From Qipengyuania gaetbuli (GTDB lineage Bacteria; Pseudomonadota; Alphaproteobacteria; Sphingomonadales; Sphingomonadaceae): DNA of 64,000 bases. Made by a program: the position numbers and the translations under genes. This document shows, one piece after another, positions 8,897-16,997 of the stretch. The stretch is from contig NZ_WTYF01000004.1 in the NCBI RefSeq assembly GCF_009827315.1, positions 992,001 to 1,056,000 on the forward strand. Direction: 5' to 3'. Below the pieces are notes generated by a model, which had not been told where the DNA came from, did not search any database, and saw only the letters and a program-made list of their open reading frames with translations. Position 1 is the first letter of the stretch. Every line of letters begins with the position of its first letter.

Positions 8897-8925
8897 CCGT
8901 TAGGCGAAACGCGGGACCAAGTCAA
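8897..8925 (-). promoter_or_regulatory. predicted rplU-rpmA promoter
   Basis: On the minus strand TTGACT (8925-8920) and TAACGG (8902-8897) are separated by exactly 17 bp. The start of transcription would be near 8890, leaving a leader of about 88 nt before the L21 start. Such a leader could hold an autoregulatory structure, as known for several ribosomal-protein operons, but I could not assign one. Confidence 0.5.
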
Positions 8926-8991
8926 CGCTGCCATAAGGCATTTTTTGCCATTCGCGCTGGCGCGCATCAGGTCGCGTGCTATGTGAGCGCC

Positions 8992-9498
8992 ATGTCGCGA
9001 ATTGCAAGCCTCTGCCTGCCGCTGTCGCTCTGTCTTGGCGCCTGCGCCAGCCCCGGCGGCAACTATCCCTCCCTCGCCATCCGCGATGCCGAGCGCGCGC
9101 AGGGAAGCTTTTCCTCGCCCGAGCGCAAGACGATCGACGTCCCGCCGGTGGAAACCGATCTCACCGGCCCGCTCGACCAGACGCTGGCGCAACTGGTCGC
9201 CGCGACCGAGGCCGCCCATGCCGATTTCATGGAAATCGCGCCGCGTGCGCGCAGGCTCGTCGCCGCAGCAGGCAGCAGCGAGGTAGGAAGCACAGCCTGG
9301 GCCAGTGCGGAAGTCGCCCTGTCGGAACTCGATTCGGCCCGCAGCCTTGCGGCAATCCCGCTGGGCGATATCGACACGCTCTACAGCGCGGCCCGCGTGG
9401 CTGCAGGGGATGTCGCCGCGATCGAGGCGGCGCGCGCGCGGATTACCGCGATCATAGCCGAAGAAGACGAAACGCTCGCGCAGCTGCGCGAGCGTTGA
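8992..9498 (+). CDS. putative lipoprotein with helical body, 168 aa
   Basis: The N-terminus is a lipoprotein signal with the lipobox LGAC, Cys about 17, followed by a short linker. From about residue 50 onward the chain is rich in Ala, Glu, Leu and Arg with heptad-like spacing, so it is probably an alpha-helical or coiled-coil periplasmic protein. I recognise no named family. ATG 8992 was chosen; GTG 8983 is an in-frame alternative 9 bases upstream and neither has a clear ribosome binding site. It diverges from rplU, about 190 bp away. Confidence 0.7.
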   Translation: MSRIASLCLPLSLCLGACASPGGNYPSLAIRDAERAQGSFSSPERKTIDVPPVETDLTGPLDQTLAQLVAATEAAHADFMEIAPRARRLVAAAGSSEVGSTAWASAEVALSELDSARSLAAIPLGDIDTLYSAARVAAGDVAAIEAARARITAIIAEEDETLAQLRER

Positions 9499-9555
9499 GA
9501 AAGTCCGGAGAAGACGCGGGGAACTAGCTGCCAGCGCCCCCCGCGCCCCCCTCTC

Positions 9556-9981
9556 CTATCGCACCAGCGATGCGACGGTGACTGCCACCAGCCCCCAGGT
9601 GAACACGATGGCCGGCAGGATCAGCACCTGCACCGCAGCATCGCGCGCCGGGAGGCGGCCCGTGTGGGTCATGATGCCTTTGGTCTTGAGCTGGCCGAAG
9701 CTGAGCGCCTTGGAACGCGTTTCGGGCGAAAGGCGCGTCCAGATTGTCGGCACGCCGAAAGCGGCGACGATGAAGAAGGCGAAGATCACCATCGGAATGG
9801 CGAGGCCGGAACTGGGCAGGCCCGCTGCCATCACGGCAATGAAGCCGAGGTAGAGACCGACGGTCGCCACATAGAGGCCGCGCGGCAGTTCGAAGGTCCG
9901 GTCGACCTCGTGATGCTTTACGGGGGTTTCGACGATGCGGGCCTGTTCGGCAACGAGTTCGCGGCTGAAGTGCTTTACCAT
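9556..9981 (-). CDS. small integral membrane protein, 141 aa
   Basis: The soluble N-terminal 30 residues are followed by two adjacent transmembrane helices (about 37-85), a polar loop, and a last helix near the C-terminus (about 118-138). The family is not recognised. The start at 9981 is supported by AGGAGA 7 bases upstream. The gene is convergent with the upstream lipoprotein gene and reads away from moaE. Its function cannot be deduced from sequence or context. Confidence 0.7.
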   Translation of the reverse strand: MVKHFSRELVAEQARIVETPVKHHEVDRTFELPRGLYVATVGLYLGFIAVMAAGLPSSGLAIPMVIFAFFIVAAFGVPTIWTRLSPETRSKALSFGQLKTKGIMTHTGRLPARDAAVQVLILPAIVFTWGLVAVTVASLVR

Positions 9982-10057
9982 TCTGCGTCTCCTGTCTGGA
10001 GACAGTGATGACGCGGGCAGGCAGGCGATTCCTTGATCGAAATCAAGCGCGCGGCGA

Positions 10058-10525
10058 TTATTTCCAGCGGGCGAGGTCCACGCGGTCCTGTTCGCGCGGT
10101 TCGATCCAGTGCCAGCCGTCCTCGCGCCGTTCGCGCTTCCAGAACCAGGCAGCGGACTTCAGATGGTCCATCACCATGTCCACCGCGTCGAAAGCCGCGC
10201 GGCGGTGGGGCGCGGCGGCAGCGACGAGCACGATGACCTCGCCCGGCGTCATGACGCCGACGCGGTGCCAGACGAGCAGCCCGGCAAGGCCGAAGCGCGC
10301 GGCGGCCTGTTCGGCCAGCGCTTCCATCCCAGTGAGGGTGAGCGGTCCGTAATGGCTGAGTTCGAGCGCCTTCACCCCGTCCCCGCTCCTGACCTTGCCG
10401 AGGAAGCTGGCGGTCCCACCTGCATCCGGGTTGGCTGCATCGAACGCCGCCAGCGCCTCGCCGACCGACATCCCCCGGTCGAGCACGCGGACATCGACCG
10501 GCGAGGAAATCGCCAGCCTAGCCAC
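10058..10525 (-). CDS. moaE: molybdopterin synthase catalytic subunit MoaE, 155 aa
   Basis: MoaE, together with thiocarboxylated MoaD, inserts two sulfurs into precursor Z to make molybdopterin. The conserved SFLGKVR segment, LELSHYGPLT, the VWHRVGVMTPGE block and the basic active-site part LKSAAWFWKRE with catalytic lysines are all present, and the length is normal. It overlaps moaD by 8 bp, consistent with translational coupling of the two subunits. Confidence 0.94.
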   Translation of the reverse strand: MARLAISSPVDVRVLDRGMSVGEALAAFDAANPDAGGTASFLGKVRSGDGVKALELSHYGPLTLTGMEALAEQAAARFGLAGLLVWHRVGVMTPGEVIVLVAAAAPHRRAAFDAVDMVMDHLKSAAWFWKRERREDGWHWIEPREQDRVDLARWK

Positions 10526-10760
10526 CGCTGACCGGCGGCAGCAACGCGACCTCGTCCCCGTCCTCGGCCAGCAGTGCGGTCTTCTCGGCTAGCACGCGGC
10601 CCTTGCAGGCGACATTGACGCGCTCTTGCCTCAGCTGCTCGGCCACCTCGTTCCCGACGACGGCCAGCAGCCCGTTCCAGTCAAGCGGGCCGGCAACCTC
10701 GGCGGCCTGCTTTCCGGCGAGGTCCTGCAGCGGTCCGAGGAAGAGGATGCGGACGCTCAC
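10518..10760 (-). CDS. moaD: molybdopterin synthase sulfur carrier subunit MoaD, 80 aa
   Basis: MoaD is a ubiquitin-like sulfur carrier. The fold pattern VRILFLGPLQDLAG at the start and the obligatory C-terminal Gly-Gly (PPVSGG), which is adenylated and thiocarboxylated, are present. The start is GTG 10760, overlapping the stop of the upstream 101 aa gene as GTGA. Starting further upstream would add residues with no relation to the family. It is followed directly by moaE. Confidence 0.92.
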   Translation of the reverse strand: MSVRILFLGPLQDLAGKQAAEVAGPLDWNGLLAVVGNEVAEQLRQERVNVACKGRVLAEKTALLAEDGDEVALLPPVSGG

Positions 10761-11062
10761 GCTGCCGCTTCGAGATATTGGCCGGTCACGCCCGGCGCCT
10801 TGGCGAGATAGGCCTCCAGCGCGTCGACATTGCCGCCCTCGCCCGAAACCATATTGATCCGGCGCGGGGCGTGCTTGCGCGCCAGCATCGCGGCCGCCGA
10901 GCTGCGCCATTCGCCATGTTCGTAGGAAGCGGGCTCCAGCACCACGAGCACATCCTGCCCGCCGGCCAATGCGCGCTCAATCGGGTCGAGCCAGTTCTGG
11001 TGGAAGAGCCCCGCCGCGGTGAGCGGTTCTTCCGGCAGTCCGTCGACCTCGATCCGTTTCAT
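10757..11062 (-). CDS. small Rossmann-fold-like protein, 101 aa
   Basis: This short protein lies between folB and moaD and overlaps both by 3-4 bp, so it is tightly coupled to them. Its C-terminal half (RRINMVSGEGGNVDALEAYL, then APGVTGQYLE) resembles the last third of short-chain dehydrogenases, but the N-terminal nucleotide-binding GxxxGxG is absent. It is therefore probably a degenerate or partner Rossmann-like domain rather than an active dehydrogenase. Similar small proteins seem to be present in related sphingomonads, from memory. A specific role in pterin or cofactor metabolism is only suggested by position. Confidence 0.72.
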   Translation of the reverse strand: MKRIEVDGLPEEPLTAAGLFHQNWLDPIERALAGGQDVLVVLEPASYEHGEWRSSAAAMLARKHAPRRINMVSGEGGNVDALEAYLAKAPGVTGQYLEAAA

Positions 11063-11433
11063 CCCCGCCGTTCCCGGTGGAGCGTGATGCCGATCTTCTC
11101 GCCCGCCTCGGCAATCGCCAGCTTGACGATCTTCACCGTCACCGCCTCCACGCGATTGTCCTGCAGGAACAGCGTTTCGCAGACATGGTCGGCGACCGCC
11201 TCGATCAGCTTGAAATGCACGCCTTCGGGCAGCGCCTCGGACGCGGCGAACTTCAAATCCATGTAGTTCTTCGAATGGTCGAGCGAAGTGTCGGGCCCGT
11301 AATGCGCCAGCGGCTTCATCCGCGCGCTGATGGTAAAGCGCAGCGGCTGCGGCTTGCCCGTCTCTTCGGAATAGATGCCCGTCAGTACGTCATGTTCGAA
11401 GTCGGAGACTTCGAGGATCAGCGAATCGTTCAT
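11059..11433 (-). CDS. folB: dihydroneopterin aldolase family protein, 124 aa
   Basis: The length and fold pattern match FolB, which cleaves dihydroneopterin to hydroxymethyl-dihydropterin in folate synthesis. Visible features are the GIYSEETGKPQ segment after the first strand, the LIEAVADHVCETLF helix with its conserved Glu, and the C-terminal VKIVKLAIAEAGEKIGI strand region with a Lys in the expected area. It overlaps the next gene by 4 bp and follows the methyltransferase gene after 9 bp. Substrate may be a related pterin, since FolB homologues vary. Confidence 0.85.
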   Translation of the reverse strand: MNDSLILEVSDFEHDVLTGIYSEETGKPQPLRFTISARMKPLAHYGPDTSLDHSKNYMDLKFAASEALPEGVHFKLIEAVADHVCETLFLQDNRVEAVTVKIVKLAIAEAGEKIGITLHRERRG

Positions 11434-11442
11434 CTGCGTTCC

Positions 11443-12333
11443 CTAGCGCGGATTGGACCAGCGCGCGAAGATCGCGGTGGGAAGGTGGCGATCACGCTCG
11501 CCCGTTTCGCGCACGGCAAGGTCGCCGTGCTCGATCTTGCCGGGCAGCCCTTCGAACACCTCGTCGAGCAATCCTGCCAGCGCGAGGCTGCTCATCCGCA
11601 CGGCATAGACCGTCAGGAACAGGAAGCGGCTGTTTTCGTCCAGCAGCTGGCGGCAATCGGCGATGAGGTCAGGCAAGCTTTCTTCCAGCCGCCATGTCTC
11701 GTTCTTCGGCCCGCGCCCGAACTTGGGCGGGTCGAGGATGATGCCGGCATAGCGATTGGCGCGTCGCACCTCGCGCGCGGCGAACTTGCTGGCATCGTCG
11801 ACCAGCCAGCGGATCGGGCGGTCTTCCATGCCCGACAGCGCGGCATTCTCGCGCGCCTGGGCGACCGATTTCTTGCTCGCATCGACATGGGTCACGCGCC
11901 CATGGCGGGACAGCGCGAGCGAGCCGACGCCGGTATAGCCGAAGAGGTTGAGCGTTTCGGCATCCTCGCGCCCGGCCAGTTGCTCGCGCATCCAGTCCCA
12001 CACCGGCGCCATGTCGGGGAAGAACTGGAGGTGACGGAACGGCGTGGGCTGCGCGGTGAAGCGCACTTCGTCATAGCCCAGCGTCCAGCCGTCTTCGGGC
12101 AACTCGCGTTCGAGGTGCCAGCGTCCGCCGCCATCCTCGTCCGCGCCGGGAATGAATTCGCCATGCGCGTTCCACTCGGCCATGCGCGGCGCCCACATCG
12201 CCTGCGGTTCGGGGCGGATGAAGCTGTAGTCGCCGAAGGCCTCGAGCTTGCGGCCATGGCCGCTGTCGAGCAGGCGATAGGCATCCCAGCCCTCGCCCAC
12301 CATCAGCAACGGATCGCGAACCAGCTCGGCCAT
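11443..12333 (-). CDS. class I SAM-dependent rRNA methyltransferase (RlmI/RlmK-like), 296 aa
   Basis: The C-terminal two thirds is a Rossmann methyltransferase: LNLFGYTGVGSLAL (SAM motif I), HVDASKKSVAQARENA, and the active-site ILDPPKFGRG. These match the Methyltrans_SAM group containing RlmI and RlmK, which methylate 23S rRNA cytosine C5 or guanine N7. No N-terminal PUA domain is visible, so the protein is shorter than RlmI, and the exact nucleotide is unknown. Its ATG overlaps the thrC stop by 1 bp (TGATG). Confidence 0.85.
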   Translation of the reverse strand: MAELVRDPLLMVGEGWDAYRLLDSGHGRKLEAFGDYSFIRPEPQAMWAPRMAEWNAHGEFIPGADEDGGGRWHLERELPEDGWTLGYDEVRFTAQPTPFRHLQFFPDMAPVWDWMREQLAGREDAETLNLFGYTGVGSLALSRHGRVTHVDASKKSVAQARENAALSGMEDRPIRWLVDDASKFAAREVRRANRYAGIILDPPKFGRGPKNETWRLEESLPDLIADCRQLLDENSRFLFLTVYAVRMSSLALAGLLDEVFEGLPGKIEHGDLAVRETGERDRHLPTAIFARWSNPR

Positions 12334-13724
12334 CAGGCGGCGTTCTCGAGGATGTGGGCGCGCACGGCGTCATAGGTGCCGGGAAGCTCGATGTAATGCT
12401 CCTCGCGCGAGAACAAATCGCCCACGCGCACCGGCAGGTTCGGACGCAGGCCCGTGGCCCGCTCGACCGCGTCGGGGAACTTGGCCGGATGCGCGGTGGC
12501 GAGCGTCACGATCGGCACATCGGCAGCAATACCTGCGGCGCGCGCGGCGTGAAGGCCGATGGCGGTGTGCGGGTCGAGCATCTCGCCGCACTCCTCGAAG
12601 GCCCAGCGCATTGCCTGCGCCATGTCGGCTGCATCGGCACGGGCGCTGGTGAACAGCGAAGCCGCCCCTTCGCGCTGTGCATTGGTGAGACGCATGGCCT
12701 TCTCGGCCTCGAAACCGCGCATCTGCTCCGCCATGGCAGCACCGTCGCGCCCGCCCACGTCGAACAGCAGGCGCTCGAAATTGGAGCTGACCTGGATGTC
12801 CATGCTGGGCGCAGCGGTCGGCGTGACGTTGCCGGTCGAATAATCGCCATCACTCAGCGCGCGGTGGAGGATGTCGTTCACATTGGTGGCGACGATCAGC
12901 TGCTCGATCGGCAGGCCCATTCGCGCTGCGACGTGCCCTGCGAAGACGTCGCCGAAATTGCCGGTCGGCACGCTGAAGGCGAGCTTGCGCTCCGGCCCGC
13001 CAAGCTGGAGCGCAGCGGCGAAGTAATAGACCACCTGCGCCATCAGCCGCGCCCAGTTTATCGAATTGACCGCCCCGATCCGATGCTTCGACGTGACATC
13101 GGCATCGGCGAAGATCCGCTTCACCATCGCCTGCGCATCGTCGAAGCTGCCCTCTATGGCGAGGTTGTGGACATTGGGCGCGCGGACGGTCGTCATCTGG
13201 CGGCGCTGCACATCGCTCACCCGGCCCTTGGGGTGGAGCATGAAGATCTCGACATTCTCCAGCCCGGCCACCGCATCGATGGCCGCGCTGCCGGTATCGC
13301 CGCTGGTCGCCCCGACGATCGTCAGGCTGCCCTCTTCACGCGAAAGGAATTCCTCGAACAGTAATCCGAGCAATTGAAGTGCCACATCCTTGAACGCCAG
13401 CGTCGGGCCATGGAAGAGCTCGAGCACCCAGTGCTGTTCATCCAATTGTACCAGCGGTGTGACCGCCTTGTGCGCGAAGCGGCCATAAGCGCGCTCGGTG
13501 AGTTCGCGCAGGCGTTCGGGCGTCAGGCTGCCTTCGACGAAAGGCTCCATCACCCGCGCCGCCAGCTCCGCATAGGGCAGGCCGCGCATCGCCGCGATCT
13601 CGTCATGGCTGAACTGTGGCCATTCCTCGGGCACGTAGAGGCCGCCGTCCGAAGCGAGGCCGGCCAGCGTGACGCCGGCGAAATCAAGCGTCGGTGCGCT
13701 GCCGCGGGTAGAGACGTATTTCAT
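12333..13724 (-). CDS. thrC: threonine synthase, 463 aa
   Basis: ThrC converts O-phosphohomoserine to threonine with PLP. The N-terminal MKYVSTRGSAP and the PLP-lysine segment GPTLAFKDVALQLL (Lys112) mark the long, E. coli/yeast-like class. VGATSGDTGSAAIDA, SVPTGNFGDVFAG and the C-terminal TAHPAKFPDAV are also conserved. The length is normal. ATG 13724 begins the conserved sequence, although no strong ribosome binding site precedes it. It lies between surf1 and the methyltransferase gene, an arrangement I recall from related sphingomonads. Confidence 0.96.
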   Translation of the reverse strand: MKYVSTRGSAPTLDFAGVTLAGLASDGGLYVPEEWPQFSHDEIAAMRGLPYAELAARVMEPFVEGSLTPERLRELTERAYGRFAHKAVTPLVQLDEQHWVLELFHGPTLAFKDVALQLLGLLFEEFLSREEGSLTIVGATSGDTGSAAIDAVAGLENVEIFMLHPKGRVSDVQRRQMTTVRAPNVHNLAIEGSFDDAQAMVKRIFADADVTSKHRIGAVNSINWARLMAQVVYYFAAALQLGGPERKLAFSVPTGNFGDVFAGHVAARMGLPIEQLIVATNVNDILHRALSDGDYSTGNVTPTAAPSMDIQVSSNFERLLFDVGGRDGAAMAEQMRGFEAEKAMRLTNAQREGAASLFTSARADAADMAQAMRWAFEECGEMLDPHTAIGLHAARAAGIAADVPIVTLATAHPAKFPDAVERATGLRPNLPVRVGDLFSREEHYIELPGTYDAVRAHILENAA

Positions 13725-13775
13725 CGTGGGAAGGCGGTTAGCGATGCCGCCGCAAACGGGCAAGCAAGCCGGTCT

Positions 13776-14363
13776 TTAATCGCCCCTAGCCCGCGTGGAC
13801 CTGCGGCGCAGCGCGAGGAAGTAGATCACCAGCGCGGTCAGGGCGAAAAAGAACCATTGTCCGGCATAGCTCAAGTGCATCTTCACCTTCTCAGCGTCCG
13901 GCTCCGGCGTCTTGTTTGGGGAAAGGCCAGCGATTGGCGGGATAGCAACCAGCCGGACGTCTTCGCCTAGGCCACGCCCCACGACCCCGCTCACCTCGCC
14001 ACCGTTCCACACCGGTTCTTGGTTGGGGTCGCGGCTCCAACCCAATGCAATCTCGGCGGCCTCGCCGCCTCTCGTCAGGCATTGGGCCATATAGGTCCAT
14101 CCTGTTTCCCCGGCAGCATTATAACCAGCGCGCGGAGCTATACTCGTCACCCGATTGCAGCTGATGCTCGATTTTCGATAGAGCGAAGCGGACTTGTCAC
14201 CTTCGCCGAGAGGGTAAGGCACGAATTCTTCCGGCCCCAGAGATTGCCAGCTCGCCACTCGCCGCTGCTCCTCTTCCATGCGCCCCAGCTGCCAGATGCC
14301 GAGGGCGATCATAACGGCAACCGCTCCGGCGACGATGATGGTGGGGATGACGGGAAGGCGCAT
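13776..14363 (-). CDS. SURF1-family cytochrome oxidase assembly protein, 195 aa
   Basis: There is one transmembrane helix at each end (about 5-27 and 165-187) with a periplasmic domain between, the topology of SURF1/Shy1. The N-terminal ALGIWQLGRMEEE and the C-terminal YAGQWFFFALTALVIY segment are typical. SURF1 helps insert heme a into subunit I. The protein is a little short for the family. It follows ctaE, but a strong terminator lies between them, so it may have its own promoter or depend on readthrough. Confidence 0.88.
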   Translation of the reverse strand: MRLPVIPTIIVAGAVAVMIALGIWQLGRMEEEQRRVASWQSLGPEEFVPYPLGEGDKSASLYRKSSISCNRVTSIAPRAGYNAAGETGWTYMAQCLTRGGEAAEIALGWSRDPNQEPVWNGGEVSGVVGRGLGEDVRLVAIPPIAGLSPNKTPEPDAEKVKMHLSYAGQWFFFALTALVIYFLALRRRSTRARGD

Positions 14364-14386
14364 GACTATCCTTGCGGTTCAAAAGA

Positions 14387-14420
14387 AAAGGGCAGCCGCG
14401 GCGTGGCCGGGCTGCCCTTT
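14387..14420 (-). terminator. rho-independent terminator after ctaE
   Basis: An 11 bp inverted repeat (14387-14397 with 14410-14420) encloses a 12-base loop. On the minus strand it is followed by a T-rich run, so it should stop most transcripts of the oxidase operon before surf1. Confidence 0.85.
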
Positions 14421-14446
14421 CTCATTGTCCGGCGAACCGGACGATA

Positions 14447-15268
14447 TCAATGGAATTCGGCACCCCAGCCGCCCCAGACGTAGACGACGGCGAAGAGGAA
14501 CAGCCACACCACGTCGACGAAGTGCCAGTACCACGCAGCCGCTTCGAAGCCGAAGTGCTGGCGCGGGGTGAAGTGGCCCTTGTAGGTGCGCACGAGGCAG
14601 ACGATCAGGAAGATCGTGCCGACCAGGACGTGGAAGCCGTGGAAGCCGGTCGCCATGTAGAAGGCCGAGCTGTAGGTGTTGCCACCGAAAGCAAAGGGCG
14701 CAGCGCCGTATTCGTAGGCCTGGATGCAGGTGAAGACCGCGCCCAGCAGGATGGTCAGCCACAGGCCCTTCTTCAGGCCTTCACGGTCGCCGTGGATCAG
14801 CGAGTGGTGTGCCCAGGTGACGGTGGTGCCCGAGCACAGCAGGATCAGCGTGTTGAGCAGCGGCAGCGAGAACGGATTGATCACCGCCTCGATCGCTGCA
14901 GGCGGGAACTGGCCGCCGATCACCTCGGAGATTTCCGAGGGGAACAGGGCGAAATCGAACCAGCTCCAGAACCAGCCGACGAAGAACATCACTTCCGAAG
15001 CGATGAACAGGATCATGCCGTAACGCATGTGCAGCTGCACCACGGGAGTGTGGTCGCCGCGCTGCGCTTCCTTCACGATGTTCGAGAACCAGGCGAAGAA
15101 AGTCGCGATCAGGCCGGCAATGCCGAGGCCGAGCACGAGGTGCGCGCTGGCCATCTCGTGCATGAACAGCACCATGCCGCTGGTGAAGGTCAGCGCCGAA
15201 ATCGAGCCGATCAGCGGCCAGATATCGGGTTCGAGGATGTGATATTCGTGATTGACGTTACCAGCCAT
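14447..15268 (-). CDS. ctaE: cytochrome c oxidase subunit III, 273 aa
   Basis: Subunit III of the aa3-type oxidase is a seven-helix inner-membrane protein. The start with HEYHILEPDIWPL, the LRYGM-like HMRYGMILFIASEVMFF with its conserved Glu, the FTCIQAYEYGAAPF and the C-terminal GFHGFHVLVGTIFL and WYWHFVDVVWLFLF segments are all diagnostic. It follows ctaG after 66 bp and ends before a strong terminator. Confidence 0.97.
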   Translation of the reverse strand: MAGNVNHEYHILEPDIWPLIGSISALTFTSGMVLFMHEMASAHLVLGLGIAGLIATFFAWFSNIVKEAQRGDHTPVVQLHMRYGMILFIASEVMFFVGWFWSWFDFALFPSEISEVIGGQFPPAAIEAVINPFSLPLLNTLILLCSGTTVTWAHHSLIHGDREGLKKGLWLTILLGAVFTCIQAYEYGAAPFAFGGNTYSSAFYMATGFHGFHVLVGTIFLIVCLVRTYKGHFTPRQHFGFEAAAWYWHFVDVVWLFLFAVVYVWGGWGAEFH

Positions 15269-15334
15269 TGTACTCGTGTCCTGGGTTTCGCTTTGCGGAG
15301 GCCCTTAATGCGCCAGAGGGCGCTGGTCTAGGGG

Positions 15335-15907
15335 TCAGTCCGAGGATTCTACCGCGCGGTGGAAAGTGTACGAGAGTGTGATCTGCTCGACACCTTCCAT
15401 ATTGGGATCGTCCAGCGCCGCCGGATCGACGAAATAGAGCACCGGCATCCGGACTTCCTGGCCCGGCTGCAGCGTCTGTTCGGTGAAACAGAAACACTGG
15501 ATCTTGTTGAAATAGGCACCCGCCTGGACCGGCATGACGTTGAAGGTCGCCGTGCCCGTGATCGGCTCCGTCCCGTTGTTCTTCGCGACATAGATCGCCA
15601 TGTCGCGCTGCCCGATGGTGACCGTGTCGGTCGGCTGTTCGGGCCGGAAGGACCAGCCAAGACCCGGCGCGACCGAACCGTCGAAGCGGATCGAGATCTG
15701 CTTGCCGCCCGCGGCCTTGCCCATGCGTTCGGCGAGATTCGCCTCGCTTTCGGTGGCGCGCTGCGTGGTCCCGCCGAAACCGGTGACCTGGCAGAACAGT
15801 TCGTAGAGCGGCACGGCGGCATAACCGAGGCCGAGCATCGCGGCTGCGCCCAGCAGGGCCAGCAGCGCGGTGCGGGTCTTGCGTTGCTCCAGCGCGGCGG
15901 CAGTCAT
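15335..15907 (-). CDS. ctaG: cytochrome c oxidase assembly protein CtaG/Cox11, 190 aa
   Basis: Cox11 delivers copper to the CuB site of subunit I. A single N-terminal transmembrane helix (about 12-33, with GYAAVPLYELFCQVTGF just after) anchors a periplasmic immunoglobulin-like domain. The copper-binding CFCF motif is present in KIQCFCFTEQTLQPGQ. The C-terminal ITLSYTFH is also typical. ATG 15907 has GAGGA at good spacing; GTG 15919 is a possible longer start. It lies 8 bp after coxF. Confidence 0.95.
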   Translation of the reverse strand: MTAAALEQRKTRTALLALLGAAAMLGLGYAAVPLYELFCQVTGFGGTTQRATESEANLAERMGKAAGGKQISIRFDGSVAPGLGWSFRPEQPTDTVTIGQRDMAIYVAKNNGTEPITGTATFNVMPVQAGAYFNKIQCFCFTEQTLQPGQEVRMPVLYFVDPAALDDPNMEGVEQITLSYTFHRAVESSD

Positions 15908-15915
15908 GGCAATCC

Positions 15916-16035
15916 TCACATCCTGACGATGGTGATCATGTAGAACAGCAGTGCGGCACCCAGAAGGATCCCGCCGAGCACGAGGTTACGGCTCTTCTGG
16001 CGGCGACGGTATTCCTGTTCTTCCTCGGGGGTCAT
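15916..16035 (-). CDS. small CoxF-like membrane protein, 39 aa
   Basis: The frame encodes [17 protein letters not shown] followed by one transmembrane helix (about 19-36). It overlaps the ctaB stop by 4 bp (ATGA) and ends 8 bp before ctaG, exactly where a small CoxF-type protein is found in alphaproteobacterial oxidase operons. The charged cytosolic start and single helix suit a small assembly or accessory subunit. Length, coupling and position support a real gene; the role is inferred from context. Confidence 0.82.
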   Translation of the reverse strand: MTPEEEQEYRRRQKSRNLVLGGILLGAALLFYMITIVRM

Positions 16036-16949
16036 GCGACAATTCCTTGGTAGTGGAGAACCCGGTCGACGACCAGGGCGCCGAACAGGGCAAAGAGATA
16101 GGCGATCGAAAACAGGAACAGGCGCTTTTCCGGCTTCATCGTATCGCCTTCCACCGGCGTGCGGGTTGCAACCGGGATGGCAAGTGCAATGAAAGCCAGC
16201 GTCAGTACGAGCGCGGAAACGCCGTAGATCCAGCCCGTCCCGCCGATGTACCAGGGCGCCAGCACCGTCGGCAGCATGAGCAGCGAATAGACCAGCACCT
16301 GGCGGCGGGTGGAGCGGTGCCCCTTGACCACCGGCATCATCGGGATGCCGGCCTTGGCGTAATCGGTTTCCACGAACAGGGCGAGCGCCCAGAAATGCGG
16401 CGGTGTCCACATGAAGATGATCAGGAACAGCAGCACCGGCATCAGCGTGATGTCGCCCGTCACCGCTACCCAGCCGATCAGCGGCGGGAACGCGCCTGCG
16501 CCGCCGCCGATGACGATGTTCTGCGGCGTGCGGGGTTTCAGCCAGATCGTGTAGATGACCGAATAGTAGAAGATCGAGAATGCGAGGATCGCTGCCGACA
16601 GCCAGTTGATCGCCAGCCCCATGATTACGATCGAGGCACCCGACAGGAAAAAGCCGAAGTCGCGCGCGTCGGTGCGCGCCATGCGGCCCGACGGCAGCGG
16701 GCGGGCACTGGTGCGCTTCATGATAGCGTCGATATCGCTTTCCCACCACTGGTTGAGCGCAGCCGCACCGCCGGCCCCCATCGCGATGCACAGGATCGCG
16801 GTGAAGCCCAGAATGGGATGGATGTTACCCGGAGCCGCCAGCAAACCGCACAGGCCGGTGAAGATCACCAGGCGCATGACGCCCGGCTTGGTCAGCGCGA
16901 AGAAATCACGCCACTCCGCGGGCAATTGGGTAGGGACAGTCTGGGTCAT
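16032..16949 (-). CDS. ctaB: protoheme IX farnesyltransferase (heme O synthase), 305 aa
   Basis: CtaB attaches a farnesyl group to heme B to form heme O, precursor of heme A. It is a polytopic UbiA-family prenyltransferase. The aspartate-rich substrate motif is in [20 protein letters not shown], and [20 protein letters not shown] and [11 protein letters not shown] are highly conserved. ATG 16949 starts shortly before the conserved [10 protein letters not shown]. It is coupled to coxF by a 4 bp overlap. In related operons it follows ctaD directly; here one extra gene lies between. Confidence 0.96.
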   Translation of the reverse strand: MTQTVPTQLPAEWRDFFALTKPGVMRLVIFTGLCGLLAAPGNIHPILGFTAILCIAMGAGGAAALNQWWESDIDAIMKRTSARPLPSGRMARTDARDFGFFLSGASIVIMGLAINWLSAAILAFSIFYYSVIYTIWLKPRTPQNIVIGGGAGAFPPLIGWVAVTGDITLMPVLLFLIIFMWTPPHFWALALFVETDYAKAGIPMMPVVKGHRSTRRQVLVYSLLMLPTVLAPWYIGGTGWIYGVSALVLTLAFIALAIPVATRTPVEGDTMKPEKRLFLFSIAYLFALFGALVVDRVLHYQGIVA

Positions 16950-16997
16950 GGGAATCGGCTGCGCATATAGGGGCAAAAACCGCGGCAATAAAGGCTT

